Shown: piece by piece, positions 24,953 to 35,216 of the stretch
Numbering within the stretch: the stretch's first letter is position 1
How the letters are laid out: every line of letters begins with the position of its first letter
DNA from: UBA2336 sp965227265
Lineage (GTDB): Bacteria > Bacteroidota > Bacteroidia > Cytophagales > Cyclobacteriaceae
NCBI GenBank assembly: GCA_965227265.1
Contig: OZ245738.1
Location: forward strand, 3,472,001-3,536,000
Direction of reading: 5' to 3'
Length of the DNA: 64,000 nucleotides
Made by a program: the position numbers and the translations under genes
The notes under the pieces: model-generated
Seen by the model: the letters and a program-made list of their open reading frames with translations, nothing else
Databases searched by the model: none
What the model was told of the DNA's origin: nothing

Positions 24953-27046
24953 ATGTCCGGATTTTTTGATACTCCTGTTGAATTTTTAAAGGGCGTTGGG
25001 CCTCAACGGTCAACACTGCTTAATAAAGAACTAAAAATATTTACGTTCGGAGACCTCATTCAATACTATCCATTCCGCTACGAGGATCGAACCAAATTTT
25101 ACAGCATACGCGAGATCAGCGATGAGATGCCGTATGTGCAGATAAAAGGCGCAATAACTAAAAAGGAATTTATTGGCATCGGGACAAAGCGAAGACTGGT
25201 CGCAACATTCAAAGACAATACTGGAGAAATAGAACTGGTCTGGTTCCAGGGAATAAAATGGGTGCAAGACAAACTGAAACCGGGCATTGAGTATGTTGTT
25301 TTCGGAAAGCCGAACCTGTTTGGCAAGAAGTACAACTTGGCGCATCCTGAAATCGAGCCTAGTACAGAGGCAAATATCAAAGGGGGATATCTTCAACCGG
25401 TATATCCGCTTACGGAAAAATTAAAAGCCCGTTACATCGATAGCAAAGCAGTCTCAAAACTGCAACGTGAATTGCTCGTGCTGGCGAAGGATAAAATCCG
25501 GGAGACGTTAACAGTTGAAATCATTAAGCAGTTTAAGTTGATCGATAAGCAACAAGCTTTAGTCAACATACATTTTCCACAAAGTCATGAATTGATGACG
25601 GCTTCACAAAACAGGTTGAAGTTTGAAGAGCTGTTTTATATTCAGCTCCGGTTGTTGAAAATGAAATTGATCCGGCAGGATTCCTTTAAAGGTCAGATTT
25701 TTAATGATGCAACATTACTTACTAGATTTTATAAAGAGTTCCTTCCTTTCCCATTAACGGATGCACAGAAGCGAGTAATTAAAGAAATCTATGCCGATCT
25801 GAAATCAGGCAAGCAAATGAATCGCTTATTGCAAGGTGATGTTGGCAGTGGCAAAACCATTGTTGCTTTTGTGTGTGCATTAATTTCAATTGGCGCAGGA
25901 ACTCAATGCGCTTTGATGGCCCCAACGGAAATTCTTGCTCAACAACATTTTAATAACCTGAGCAAGTACGCAGCGTTAATGCAGATTCCGATTGCATTGC
26001 TTACCGGGTCAACCAAAAAAAGTGCGCGAAAAGAAATTCATGAAGCCTTGCAAAGCGGTGAGTTAAAAATCCTGATCGGAACGCATGCACTGCTGGAAGA
26101 AGAAGTGAAGTTTAAAAATCTTGGGCTGGCAATCATTGATGAACAACATCGCTTTGGCGTTGCGCAGCGCTCTAAGCTCTGGAGTAAAAACACTGGGTTA
26201 TATCCGCACGTGTTGGTGATGACAGCAACCCCTATTCCACGAACACTGGCTATGACGTTATACGGGGATTTAGATATTTCTGTTATTGATGAATTACCGG
26301 CCGGAAGAAAACCAATTAAAACAATTCACAAGTTTGATTCACATCGCTTACAGGTAAATCAATTTTTAAAAGAACAGATTGCTGTTGGCAGACAAGTTTA
26401 CATTGTTTATCCATTAATTGAAGAATCGGAGAAGCTTGATCTTAAACATTTGATGGATGGCTATGAAAGCATAAGCCGCGCATTTCCGAATGAAGCCATT
26501 AGCATTGTGCATGGAAAAATGAAATCCGATGCTAAGGATTTTGAAATGAAGCGTTTCCTTAAAGGCGAGACAAGTATTATGGTGGCCACCACCGTTATTG
26601 AAGTTGGTGTTGATGTGCCGAATGCTTCGGTAATGGTAATTGAAAATGCTGAACGCTTCGGGTTATCACAACTGCATCAATTGCGCGGACGTGTGGGTAG
26701 AGGTGCAGAACAATCGTATTGTGTTTTAATGACGAGCTTTAAGCTTTCCGCTGATTCTAAAGTCAGGATTAATACTATGGTGCGAACCAATAATGGATTC
26801 GAAATTTCAGAAACGGATTTACAATTGCGCGGACCAGGAGATTTAATGGGCACACAACAAAGTGGCGCGCTCGATCTTTTAATTGCTGATTTGGGAAGAG
26901 ACGGTAAAATTCTTCAAGCAGCACGTGAAACCGCTATTCGTGTATTAGAGAATGACCCCGAACTGCAGAAAAAAGAAAACAACGTGATCAGAACACAAGT
27001 TGAGCGGACGAAAAAGTCGGCTGTCAATTGGAGTAAAATCAGTTGA
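24953..27046 (+). CDS. recG: ATP-dependent DNA helicase RecG
   Basis: Six hundred and ninety-seven residues, the usual length. Wedge/OB region near 60-160 (YVQIKGAITKKEFIGIGTK), Walker A GDVGSGKT (Lys301), DEQH box near Asp396 (IIDEQHRFGV), MTATPIPRT, and the later motifs STTVIEVGVD-like (TTVIEVGVDVPNAS) and QLRGRVGRG. RecG remodels stalled replication forks and branched DNA. Confidence 0.96.
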   Translation: MSGFFDTPVEFLKGVGPQRSTLLNKELKIFTFGDLIQYYPFRYEDRTKFYSIREISDEMPYVQIKGAITKKEFIGIGTKRRLVATFKDNTGEIELVWFQGIKWVQDKLKPGIEYVVFGKPNLFGKKYNLAHPEIEPSTEANIKGGYLQPVYPLTEKLKARYIDSKAVSKLQRELLVLAKDKIRETLTVEIIKQFKLIDKQQALVNIHFPQSHELMTASQNRLKFEELFYIQLRLLKMKLIRQDSFKGQIFNDATLLTRFYKEFLPFPLTDAQKRVIKEIYADLKSGKQMNRLLQGDVGSGKTIVAFVCALISIGAGTQCALMAPTEILAQQHFNNLSKYAALMQIPIALLTGSTKKSARKEIHEALQSGELKILIGTHALLEEEVKFKNLGLAIIDEQHRFGVAQRSKLWSKNTGLYPHVLVMTATPIPRTLAMTLYGDLDISVIDELPAGRKPIKTIHKFDSHRLQVNQFLKEQIAVGRQVYIVYPLIEESEKLDLKHLMDGYESISRAFPNEAISIVHGKMKSDAKDFEMKRFLKGETSIMVATTVIEVGVDVPNASVMVIENAERFGLSQLHQLRGRVGRGAEQSYCVLMTSFKLSADSKVRINTMVRTNNGFEISETDLQLRGPGDLMGTQQSGALDLLIADLGRDGKILQAARETAIRVLENDPELQKKENNVIRTQVERTKKSAVNWSKIS

Positions 27047-27079
27047 TCCGAGGGGATTTATTAAATTTACTCTCCCTCT

Positions 27080-29731
27080 ATGAAGAAGCTCAGTATTTTT
27101 CTCTTTGCACTGTTCTTTTCAACCGCTGCTTTTGCACAGCTCGGTAATTACTTTCTTTCAAACTTTTCACCCAATACAGATTTAGCGGAGAATGTTTGCT
27201 TTGATATAGCGCAGGACAATCGCGGAGTTTTTTATTTCGCTACGCAAGCCGGTATTCTTCAATATGATGGCCGTAGCTGGGATGTTATTCCAACCAACGG
27301 AGCGGCCTATGCAGTTGAGCTGGCTGAAAACGGAGAGCTTTACGTTGCTGGCCCAAAAGGCTTCGGTAAAATTGCCCCGGATAAAAATGGCCTTGAAAGC
27401 TTTCAATTATTATACGACAAGCCCGGAGCAGAGTACATATTTCAAATTGCTACAGTAAAGGATAAAATCTTTTTTCTGAATGAGAAAAATCTTTTTGTGT
27501 ATTCAACTGCTACGGATAGTACAACAACATTTTCTTCCAGCACCGTGACTGGCGCGTTTACCGGTTTAACAGAAATTTTCGGATCGGTTTATATCAGCAC
27601 GGAAGACCAAGGCCTTTTCCGTGAAACAAAAAATCAGCTTGTCAAATCAAAGCTGGCGTTACCCGACAGCACACAACTCATCTTTTCATCAAAATTTGAA
27701 AACACGTATTTATTAGGAACGTCCGATAGTCGTTTGTTTTTGTACAACGATAAAATGAGGTTGAAAGAACTTATCTTAAAAGACCCAACCTATGCGAATG
27801 CAGGCGTGATCATTAATGCAACCTGGATATCGAAAGACCTGATAGCATTGGGTACGCTCCGTGGAGGTGTGATCTTTATAAATCCGGCTACGGGCACAAC
27901 CACGGAGATTATTAATTACGGCACGGGACTACCTGACAATGAAATTTACGCCATCTACTGCGACATGGATAGAAATGTGTGGGCCGCTCACACGTACGGT
28001 TACACACGGATCGCGCCTTATCTGCCATTCCGATCGTTTAAACATTACGAAGGATTGCAGGGAAATTTGCTGTGCGCAACAACATATCAAGGGAATGTAT
28101 ATGTAGGTACATCGCTAGGATTGTACAAACTTGTTAAAGAAGAATCATACGATGAGATAACGTATTATGCACAGGTTCCGGTAAAGTCAAGAAAGGAAAA
28201 GACCGCACCAACCAAAAATCAAAAAGAAGAACCTGAGAAAAAAGGCTTCTTCTCTTTTTTAAAGAAAAAGAAGCCAGAGCCGACTGCCAAGTCCAACACC
28301 AGCCAGCCGAGCACGCAAAAAAAGGTTCGGTACAAAAAAGAAAAGCGCACAAAGAAAATTCTCCGGTCGCGCTATTATAGCTATAAGAAAGTAAGCGGCA
28401 TCAATGCAAAGATTACCCAGCTTGTTCAATGGCAGAATAAACTAATTGCTGCCGGACTGGAAGGAGCATTTGAAATCAAAGAACTTGCATCAACTTCTGT
28501 ATTGGAAGATCCTGTTCGGTTCCTGCTGGCTTCAGAGAGAAATAAAACATTGTTTGTCTCTACGTATGACGACAAACTTCATCAACTCAGCGTAAGTAAA
28601 AATGTTTGGAATGATGAAAACCTGATTCAAAACATTGACGATCCAATTAATTATATTTTTGAAGAAGGCGTTAACGCGATTTGGTTTTGCAGCTACGATA
28701 AAATTTATCGGTTAGAGTATAGTGATGGATTAACACACGCAGCACAAAGCATGGACGTTGTGAATCCAAGCTTTGAGAAAACAGTAGGTGTAAGCTTAAA
28801 CGGCCAGGTGATCATTGCAACATCCGGTGGATTCTATTTTTATGATAAGGGCAAAAAGGATTTAATTAAATCAGATACACTGGCCAAGCCAAAATCGTTT
28901 TTTGCTACTAACTCAAACCTTTGGTTTCGGGATGAGCATCAGTGGTACATCTCTGGTAATAGTGGTAACAAAACCGATCTTCAACTTTTAAATCTTTTCA
29001 ACGACATTCGGTACATCTCTTCGGATGCAAAATCCGGTAACGTGTGGATCATTACGGGAAGCAATGAATTACTTCGATTCAGTAGTGAAAAAACGAAACC
29101 TATTGAAACAGTTTATCCCTTATTCCTGAAAGCTATTTCTCAAAACGATGCTGTTAGCCTGCGCAGAAGCAGCATTGAAGTTGAGCAGGAGAACAGCTCA
29201 CTTAAAGTAAGCGTTGTTAAACCAGATTACATTGGAGCTAATGCAGTAGAGTACCGATACTTTCTGGAAGGACTACATACAGAATGGTCGGCCTGGTCAA
29301 ACAAAGACTATGAATTTGTTTTCCCGTACTTACCTCCAGGTGAGTATACATTAAAGGTTCAATCGAAAGATATTTTTGGAAAGGAAAGTGAGATGGAACC
29401 TGTCAAAGTTGAAGTGCTGCCGCCTTACTGGAAACGAGTTTGGTTCTACGCACTTGAGTTTGCGGTTTTTGCTTCGCTGGTGCTTTTATCTTTCCGGTTA
29501 AGCCATCGGTATAATTTGGTGAGCCGGTTGTTATCGCTTTTATCGATCATTATTTTGATCGAGTTTATCCAAACCCTTGCCGGATCAACGATTTCCTTTA
29601 ACAGCGGGCCGGTAGTAGACTTCATCATTCAGGTTTTTGTTGCGTTTCTTGTGCTTCCGGTTGAAGGCTTTTTAAGAACGTTTATGCTTAAGTCTATCGA
29701 AAAGAACAAAGCGACAAGAAATAAGGCCTGA
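27080..29731 (+). CDS. propeller sensor with Y_Y_Y domain and membrane helices but no kinase
   Basis: Eight hundred and eighty-three residues. Signal peptide (MKKLSIFLFALFFSTAAFAQ), beta-propeller repeats of Reg_prop type (GVFYFATQAGILQYDGRSWD, GLPDNEIYAIYCDMDRNVWA), a Y_Y_Y domain near 720-782 (EYRYFLEGLHTEWSAWSNKD), then three membrane helices (about 789-810, 820-838, 846-870). The protein ends soon after with no HisKA or HATPase domain. A Lys-rich insert lies at about 371-432 inside the propeller region. Probably a periplasmic sensor that passes its signal to another protein, perhaps the PAS kinase encoded 56 bp downstream. Confidence 0.85.
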   Translation: MKKLSIFLFALFFSTAAFAQLGNYFLSNFSPNTDLAENVCFDIAQDNRGVFYFATQAGILQYDGRSWDVIPTNGAAYAVELAENGELYVAGPKGFGKIAPDKNGLESFQLLYDKPGAEYIFQIATVKDKIFFLNEKNLFVYSTATDSTTTFSSSTVTGAFTGLTEIFGSVYISTEDQGLFRETKNQLVKSKLALPDSTQLIFSSKFENTYLLGTSDSRLFLYNDKMRLKELILKDPTYANAGVIINATWISKDLIALGTLRGGVIFINPATGTTTEIINYGTGLPDNEIYAIYCDMDRNVWAAHTYGYTRIAPYLPFRSFKHYEGLQGNLLCATTYQGNVYVGTSLGLYKLVKEESYDEITYYAQVPVKSRKEKTAPTKNQKEEPEKKGFFSFLKKKKPEPTAKSNTSQPSTQKKVRYKKEKRTKKILRSRYYSYKKVSGINAKITQLVQWQNKLIAAGLEGAFEIKELASTSVLEDPVRFLLASERNKTLFVSTYDDKLHQLSVSKNVWNDENLIQNIDDPINYIFEEGVNAIWFCSYDKIYRLEYSDGLTHAAQSMDVVNPSFEKTVGVSLNGQVIIATSGGFYFYDKGKKDLIKSDTLAKPKSFFATNSNLWFRDEHQWYISGNSGNKTDLQLLNLFNDIRYISSDAKSGNVWIITGSNELLRFSSEKTKPIETVYPLFLKAISQNDAVSLRRSSIEVEQENSSLKVSVVKPDYIGANAVEYRYFLEGLHTEWSAWSNKDYEFVFPYLPPGEYTLKVQSKDIFGKESEMEPVKVEVLPPYWKRVWFYALEFAVFASLVLLSFRLSHRYNLVSRLLSLLSIIILIEFIQTLAGSTISFNSGPVVDFIIQVFVAFLVLPVEGFLRTFMLKSIEKNKATRNKA

Positions 29732-29787
29732 TGCTCAAGGCTTTCTGAAGTATTTTCTTAAATTTCCTATCGTTAGCAAAAAGCGCG

Positions 29788-32091
29788 ATGGGGAAGAAGC
29801 CAATCAAAACAGCTCGCTTAAAAGAGTCTCCTCAACTCACAACTGGAAGGTTTAATGCGCTAATCCAAAACGCTTTTGATGGAATTGTAATTTATGATGC
29901 AAAAGGACTCATTTCATATGTTAGTCCTTCTGTAAAAACTATTCTGGGGTACACACTCAAAGATTTGATCGGCCGTAAGGGAACAGATTTTGTTTTTGAA
30001 GATGATGTAGAAAATGTACGGAATACGTTCTATGCATTATTGCTTAAACCCGGGAAGCAGGCAACGTACACCCAACGATTTATTCATAAGAACGGGAGGG
30101 TGATTTGGTCGGAGTATACGCTGACGAATCAAATCAATAATCCGGATATAAGGGGAGTTATATCTAACTTCCGAGTTATCCACGAAAAGAAAATTGCAAA
30201 CGAAGAAGCAGCCAAGAGCAGGCAAATACTAAGCACGATAAGCGATAACATAGCAGACGGAATTTTTTTGGGTGTGATGGGTGGAGGCTTTCAGTATGTT
30301 AACCGGGCGTTCCTTCAACTCAGTGGATATAAAACACTTGAACAATTAAAAAACATTAAACCCTATCATCTCTTCGTTCAGACAAAGCGTTGGAGCGAAA
30401 TTAAAAATCAACTTAAGAAAAGTAAAAGTATCCGTAATGAGCAGGCGCTTTTCAACCGGAAAGGAGGCAAAGATTTTTGGGGCACAATTTCGCTTACAGT
30501 TTTTCAAGATCATGATCAGGAATATTTTGTAGGCTCTGTTCAAGACATAACACGGCAGAAGGAAGCTGAAAAACAATTGCATGAGTCGCGTAACTTTTTA
30601 GATAATGTTATGCGGACTGTGGCTGCGCCAATTTTTGTAAAAGATAGCAAGCACCGGCATGTTATGTTTAACGATGCGTTTTGTTGGTTCACAGATTTAT
30701 CACGCAGAGAACTGTTAGGTAAAACCGATTATGATTTTTTCTCTAAAGAGGATTGTGATGTGTACTGGAAAATTGACAGTCATGTGCTTCGTACCGGGAA
30801 AGTTATTTTAAATCATGAGAAGATAACGCTGAAAGACGGCAAGACGAAACATATGCTTACCGTTAAGTCGCGCTACATTAATGACGAAGGTGAAAAGTTT
30901 GTGATTGCATTCATCACCGATATAACCGAGATCAGAAAGCATGAAGAGGAGATAAACACGCTTAATGCCAACCTGATGGGTGTAATGGAAAGCACTCAGG
31001 AATCCATTTATGCTATTGATACCAAGTTTCGGTACATCGCGTTTAATAAAAATCATGCGCGAATGGCGAAATTAATTTATGGTGCGGCCATTCAAACCGG
31101 AAGCAGCTCTGTAGAATACTTAAGGAATACCCAAGATAAAAAATGGGTTGTGGCCGAATTGAAACGTGCATTTAAAGGTGAGAATTTTGTTTCGGAGCAA
31201 AGAATTAACCAACCGCGATATAAGGATAAATTTATTGAAACAACCTATAACCCAATCTTCAATAGTAAAGAAGTAGTTACGGGTGTAGCCGTTTTCGTGC
31301 GGGATATAACACAACGTAAAAAATCAGAAGAGAAATTAAAGATACTAAACGATGATTTGGCTTCACAAAACTGGAAGCTGGCATCGCAGGAAGATGATCT
31401 CAAGTATACACTGGAAGAATTATCGGAACGAAATTTTGAACTGGATCAGCTCATGTATAAAACTTCACATGATTTGCGTTCACCGCTAAGCTCAATTTTA
31501 GGATTGGTTAACCTGGCGAATCTCGACCCCGGTAATCACCTGCTCTATCTGAATAAAATTGAAGGGCGTATTAAAAAGCTGGATGAATTTATTAAGTCCA
31601 TGCTTAATTATGCGCGGGTTAACCGGGGTGAAATTCAATTTGAACAGATTAACCTAAAAGAGCTTATCCAGGATTGTATTCGCGAACTCGATCATCTTGA
31701 GAACTTCGGCTTTGTAAAAACAGACGTACAGGTAAGCAGTCAAAACAGTACTTTTAAAAGCGATCCGTTGCGGATCAAAATCATTGTTGGGAATATTATT
31801 TCCAATGCCTATAAATATTACAATCCAGGCGTAAAAAGTAAATTGAAAATTGAGGCAAGCATTAACCCCATGTTTGCAGAGATTGTAATCAGCGATAATG
31901 GTATCGGTATCAAGCAGGAACACCTCAAGAAGATTTTCGATATGTTTTACCGTGCCACTGAGAAATCGCAAGGCTCAGGCTTGGGCATGTATATCGTTAA
32001 GCAAGCTATTGATAAGCTTAAGGGCAGTATCAAGGTTAAGAGTACCTTTGGTAAGCGAACAATTATAAAAATTGTGGTTCCAAACAATTAG
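29788..32091 (+). CDS. multi-PAS sensor histidine kinase
   Basis: Seven hundred and sixty-seven residues without membrane segments. Four PAS/PAC units (about 20-135, 145-260, 270-385, 395-510), a coiled coil (about 515-550), HisKA with His561 in SHDLRSPLSS, and HATPase boxes NIISNAYKYY, ISDNGIGIK, GSGLGMYIV. Probably a cytoplasmic energy or redox sensing kinase. Cofactor and signal are not readable. Follows the kinase-less propeller sensor. Confidence 0.92.
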   Translation: MGKKPIKTARLKESPQLTTGRFNALIQNAFDGIVIYDAKGLISYVSPSVKTILGYTLKDLIGRKGTDFVFEDDVENVRNTFYALLLKPGKQATYTQRFIHKNGRVIWSEYTLTNQINNPDIRGVISNFRVIHEKKIANEEAAKSRQILSTISDNIADGIFLGVMGGGFQYVNRAFLQLSGYKTLEQLKNIKPYHLFVQTKRWSEIKNQLKKSKSIRNEQALFNRKGGKDFWGTISLTVFQDHDQEYFVGSVQDITRQKEAEKQLHESRNFLDNVMRTVAAPIFVKDSKHRHVMFNDAFCWFTDLSRRELLGKTDYDFFSKEDCDVYWKIDSHVLRTGKVILNHEKITLKDGKTKHMLTVKSRYINDEGEKFVIAFITDITEIRKHEEEINTLNANLMGVMESTQESIYAIDTKFRYIAFNKNHARMAKLIYGAAIQTGSSSVEYLRNTQDKKWVVAELKRAFKGENFVSEQRINQPRYKDKFIETTYNPIFNSKEVVTGVAVFVRDITQRKKSEEKLKILNDDLASQNWKLASQEDDLKYTLEELSERNFELDQLMYKTSHDLRSPLSSILGLVNLANLDPGNHLLYLNKIEGRIKKLDEFIKSMLNYARVNRGEIQFEQINLKELIQDCIRELDHLENFGFVKTDVQVSSQNSTFKSDPLRIKIIVGNIISNAYKYYNPGVKSKLKIEASINPMFAEIVISDNGIGIKQEHLKKIFDMFYRATEKSQGSGLGMYIVKQAIDKLKGSIKVKSTFGKRTIIKIVVPNN

Positions 32092-32117
32092 TACTTTACT
32101 CCGCCCGTTTTCTTCTG

Positions 32118-32124
32118 TACTTTG
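32118..32124 (+). promoter_or_regulatory. promoter-like box (TACTTTG) before the first DinB-like gene
   Basis: TACTTTG lies five bases before the ATG at 32130, one base short of TAnnTTTG. If active, the transcript would be almost leaderless or the real start lies downstream at 32184. Weak call. Confidence 0.22.
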
Positions 32125-32129
32125 GCATA

Positions 32130-32648
32130 ATGAAAACGGCTCCTGATTTTGCCACACTTCCCCAATTCTACAATTGTTATGTAATGCTCGTTCACGAGCA
32201 AAACCTGCTGGATGCGCTGGAGCAGTCCAACAAGCAATTGGTGACTATGCTAAGCGCTGTACCGGAAGACATGGGTGAATACCGGTACGAAAAAGGAAAA
32301 TGGAGTATCAAAGAGTTAATCTGTCACATGATGGATGCTGAACGGATTTTTGCATACCGGGCATTGCGCTTTGCGCGGAACGATTCGACCGAATTAGCAG
32401 GGTTTGAAGAAAACGATTATGCACCACAAGCTAATGCGCACTCCCGAACATTGAAGCACCTCATCAGTGAAGTAGAAATGCTTCGTAAAACAACTCTTAA
32501 TTTGTTTGCAAGCTTTACTCCCGAGATGCTTCAGCGAAGCGGCTCAGCAAATAAAAATGTGGTTTCAGTTATCAACCTCGGATATATCATTGCGGGACAT
32601 GAAACACATCACCGGCATATTTTGCACGAACGCTACCTCAAACCATGA
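32130..32648 (+). CDS. DinB-family protein
   Basis: One hundred and seventy-two residues. Four-helix DinB fold with the likely metal histidines in ELICHMMDAERIFAYRALR and AGHETHHRHI. DinB-like proteins are often metal-dependent thiol-linked enzymes or stress proteins; role unknown. The ATG at 32184 is an alternative start that would remove 18 residues. Stop overlaps the start of the DacB-like gene by 4 bp. Confidence 0.82.
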   Translation: MKTAPDFATLPQFYNCYVMLVHEQNLLDALEQSNKQLVTMLSAVPEDMGEYRYEKGKWSIKELICHMMDAERIFAYRALRFARNDSTELAGFEENDYAPQANAHSRTLKHLISEVEMLRKTTLNLFASFTPEMLQRSGSANKNVVSVINLGYIIAGHETHHRHILHERYLKP

Positions 32649-33931
32649 GGCTCTATATTTTATTACTGATCGGAATCCTGGCAGTAAGTTGTTCACCTGT
32701 ATCGAAGCATGCACTTACAAAGCGATTTGTTGAACTTGAAAAAAAGCTTCACGATCACACGGGATTTATGCTGTACGATCCAGAACAAAAAAAAGAATTG
32801 TTCTCCTTTCAGTCTGACAAGTATTTTACACCTGCATCTAATACAAAGATCTTTACGTTTTATGCATCGCTTGTAATACTTGGAGATTCTATCCCGGCCT
32901 TTCGATATATAGAAAGTGGTGACTCGCTTATTTTTTCAGGAACGGGCGATCCATCTTTGCTCTATGAGAACATTTATGATCCTGGTAAAGCATTTAAATT
33001 TCTTTCGACTAGTTCTAAGAAGCTTTTTCTGACAGAGAATAACTTTTACACCGATGCATTAGGCGTTGGCTGGGCGTGGGATGACCTGTCGTTTACATAT
33101 TCTTCAGAACGCTCCGCCTTACCGGTTTATGGAAACTATTTTACCCTTCAACAAACTGGATCATCTGTAAAAACGACTCCAGCCTGGTTCTCTTTTAACA
33201 TTACCATGAAAGATAGTTTGGATAAACCTGTTCTTGAACGGGAGATAGATTCAAATAAGATAAACCTGTACCCGGCAAAGCTTTCGCCTAAGAATAAATG
33301 GAAAAAACCATTTAAAACCAGTGCTGAGGTAACAGCAAAATTGCTATCCGATACGTTACTGAAGGATGTCACCGTTATCAACCGTAAACTTTCAACTGCA
33401 GCAAAAACACTTTATAGTATTCCGGCTGATACACTTTATAAGGAGTTGATGCAGGAGAGCGACAATTTTATTGCCGAACAGTTACTGCTTATTTGTGCGG
33501 GCGTTTTAAGCGATTCACTTAAGCCCGAGATTGCGATCAACTACATGAAGAAAAATTATCTCTTGGACTTACCCGATGAACCAATTTGGGTTGATGGCTC
33601 CGGACTTTCACGTTATAACCTGTTTACACCACGAAGCATTGTTAAGCTCTGGGAAAAAATTTCTGAACGTGTTCCGCGCGCGCGACTGTTTCCGTTGCTT
33701 GCTATTGGAGGGAAAACGGGCACCGTGAAAAAATATTATAAAAATGAGCCTCCCTATTTATACGGAAAAACAGGCACACTTACGAACAATCATAGCCTGA
33801 GCGGGCACCTCGTTACCCGAAAGGGTAGAACCCTTATCTTTAGCTTTATGAACAATAACCATCCGGCACAAACAAGTGTTGTGCGCCAGGAAATGGAAAC
33901 AATTTTAAAACAGCTTTACCTTCATTATTGA
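32645..33931 (+). CDS. D-alanyl-D-alanine carboxypeptidase/endopeptidase (S13, DacB/PBP4-like)
   Basis: Four hundred and twenty-eight residues. Lipoprotein signal with Cys16 (AVSC). Active site Ser65-x-x-Lys68 in PASNTKIF, SDN motif at 272-274, and KTG at 375-377 (YGKTGTLTN), with an extra KTG at 357. It removes the last D-Ala from or cross-cuts peptidoglycan. Coupled by 4 bp to the DinB gene before it and by one base to the glucosaminidase after it. Confidence 0.88.
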   Translation: MRLYILLLIGILAVSCSPVSKHALTKRFVELEKKLHDHTGFMLYDPEQKKELFSFQSDKYFTPASNTKIFTFYASLVILGDSIPAFRYIESGDSLIFSGTGDPSLLYENIYDPGKAFKFLSTSSKKLFLTENNFYTDALGVGWAWDDLSFTYSSERSALPVYGNYFTLQQTGSSVKTTPAWFSFNITMKDSLDKPVLEREIDSNKINLYPAKLSPKNKWKKPFKTSAEVTAKLLSDTLLKDVTVINRKLSTAAKTLYSIPADTLYKELMQESDNFIAEQLLLICAGVLSDSLKPEIAINYMKKNYLLDLPDEPIWVDGSGLSRYNLFTPRSIVKLWEKISERVPRARLFPLLAIGGKTGTVKKYYKNEPPYLYGKTGTLTNNHSLSGHLVTRKGRTLIFSFMNNNHPAQTSVVRQEMETILKQLYLHY

Positions 33932-35211
33932 TGCTTCGATTCAAGTCATTAACCAACCTCGCGGTTTTATTTTTCCTTTTAGGATTTATAAGCACAAACG
34001 CACAAACCCGTGATAGTCTTGATATCAAGATCGGGCAAATGATATTGATTGGATTTCCGCAGGCAAAGGTTGACGATAAGGTATTGGAAGAAATCCGTCA
34101 GGGTAAAGTAGGCTCTGTTATTATTTTTGAGAAAAATATTCCCGCAAAAAATTCGTATGCCGAATTAAAAAAGATAACCTGGACCTATCAGCATGCGGCA
34201 TCGATTCCATTGTTTATCGCTATTGACCAGGAAGGTGGAAAGGTAAATCGACTTAAAGAAAAATACGGTTTCCCGAGATCGGTATCAGCAGCAAAGCTTG
34301 GGAAGTTTACTTTAGATTCGGTTCAGTTCTATGCCGAAACAACAGCTGCAACATTAGCTGGCTTAGGGATTAATGTAAACTTTGCTCCGGTTGTTGATTT
34401 GTTAAGCAATCCAACTAACCCGATTATTGCAAAACCGGAGCGTGCATTTTCTGCGCAGGCTGATTCTGTTACGTTGTTTGCAAAAGAAGTAATTCGCCAG
34501 CATCGAAAACTTGGAATTGTTTCCGTGCTCAAACATTTTCCCGGCCACGGCAGCTCAAAAGACGATACGCATTTAGGCATTGCCGATGTTACCAACACCT
34601 GGAACCAACATGAGCTTGATCCGTACAAAGCATTAATTGATGCGGGAGAAGTGGACGCGATTATGACGGCTCACATTGTCAATAAAAAATTAGACCCGGC
34701 TGGTAATCCCGGGACGTTATCCAAAAAAATAATTGACAGCTTGCTCCGTAATCATTTTCATTATAATGGTGTTGTATTTTCGGACGACATGCAGATGCAC
34801 GCAATAACAAAACATTATGGCCTTGAAGAGGCGATTAGGCTTTCGATTAATGCGGGAGTTGATATCCTTACGTTCTCTAACAATATTTCGGGAAGCCAAG
34901 AACGAACCGTAGACAAAGTTCATGAGATCATTAAAAAATTCGTGACAAATGGAACCATCAGTAAGGAACGAATTGATCAGTCCTATATCAGGATCATGAA
35001 ACTGAAGAGTCAACTGAATGGCGGGAGAGAAGAATATTACCGCCAGGCTTTAGCGGAGAATCAACAAGCGCTAAATAATCTATATGGACAGGTAGATGCA
35101 GCGTCAAAGCGCATACAGGAACTATATGAAATTGCTCTAGAGGAGTCTAAAAAAACTGAACAGGCATCAGAAAAGAAAGACAAGAAAAAGAAACGTAAAA
35201 AGGATAAATAG
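33931..35211 (+). CDS. beta-N-acetylglucosaminidase, GH3 (NagZ-like), exported
   Basis: About 426 residues from the ATG at 33931, whose A is the last base of the dacB stop. Signal peptide MLRFKSLTNLAVLFFLLGFISTNAQ. GH3 landmarks: LKHFPGHGSSKDDTH (with the general acid/base His-Asp dyad) and VFSDDMQM (nucleophile Asp). It cleaves GlcNAc from peptidoglycan or its fragments. Unlike many NagZ relatives it carries no beta-lactamase-like partner domain; instead it has a Lys-rich C-terminal tail (KKDKKKKRKKDK). Confidence 0.87.
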   Translation: MLRFKSLTNLAVLFFLLGFISTNAQTRDSLDIKIGQMILIGFPQAKVDDKVLEEIRQGKVGSVIIFEKNIPAKNSYAELKKITWTYQHAASIPLFIAIDQEGGKVNRLKEKYGFPRSVSAAKLGKFTLDSVQFYAETTAATLAGLGINVNFAPVVDLLSNPTNPIIAKPERAFSAQADSVTLFAKEVIRQHRKLGIVSVLKHFPGHGSSKDDTHLGIADVTNTWNQHELDPYKALIDAGEVDAIMTAHIVNKKLDPAGNPGTLSKKIIDSLLRNHFHYNGVVFSDDMQMHAITKHYGLEEAIRLSINAGVDILTFSNNISGSQERTVDKVHEIIKKFVTNGTISKERIDQSYIRIMKLKSQLNGGREEYYRQALAENQQALNNLYGQVDAASKRIQELYEIALEESKKTEQASEKKDKKKKRKKDK

Positions 35212-35216
35212 AATTT

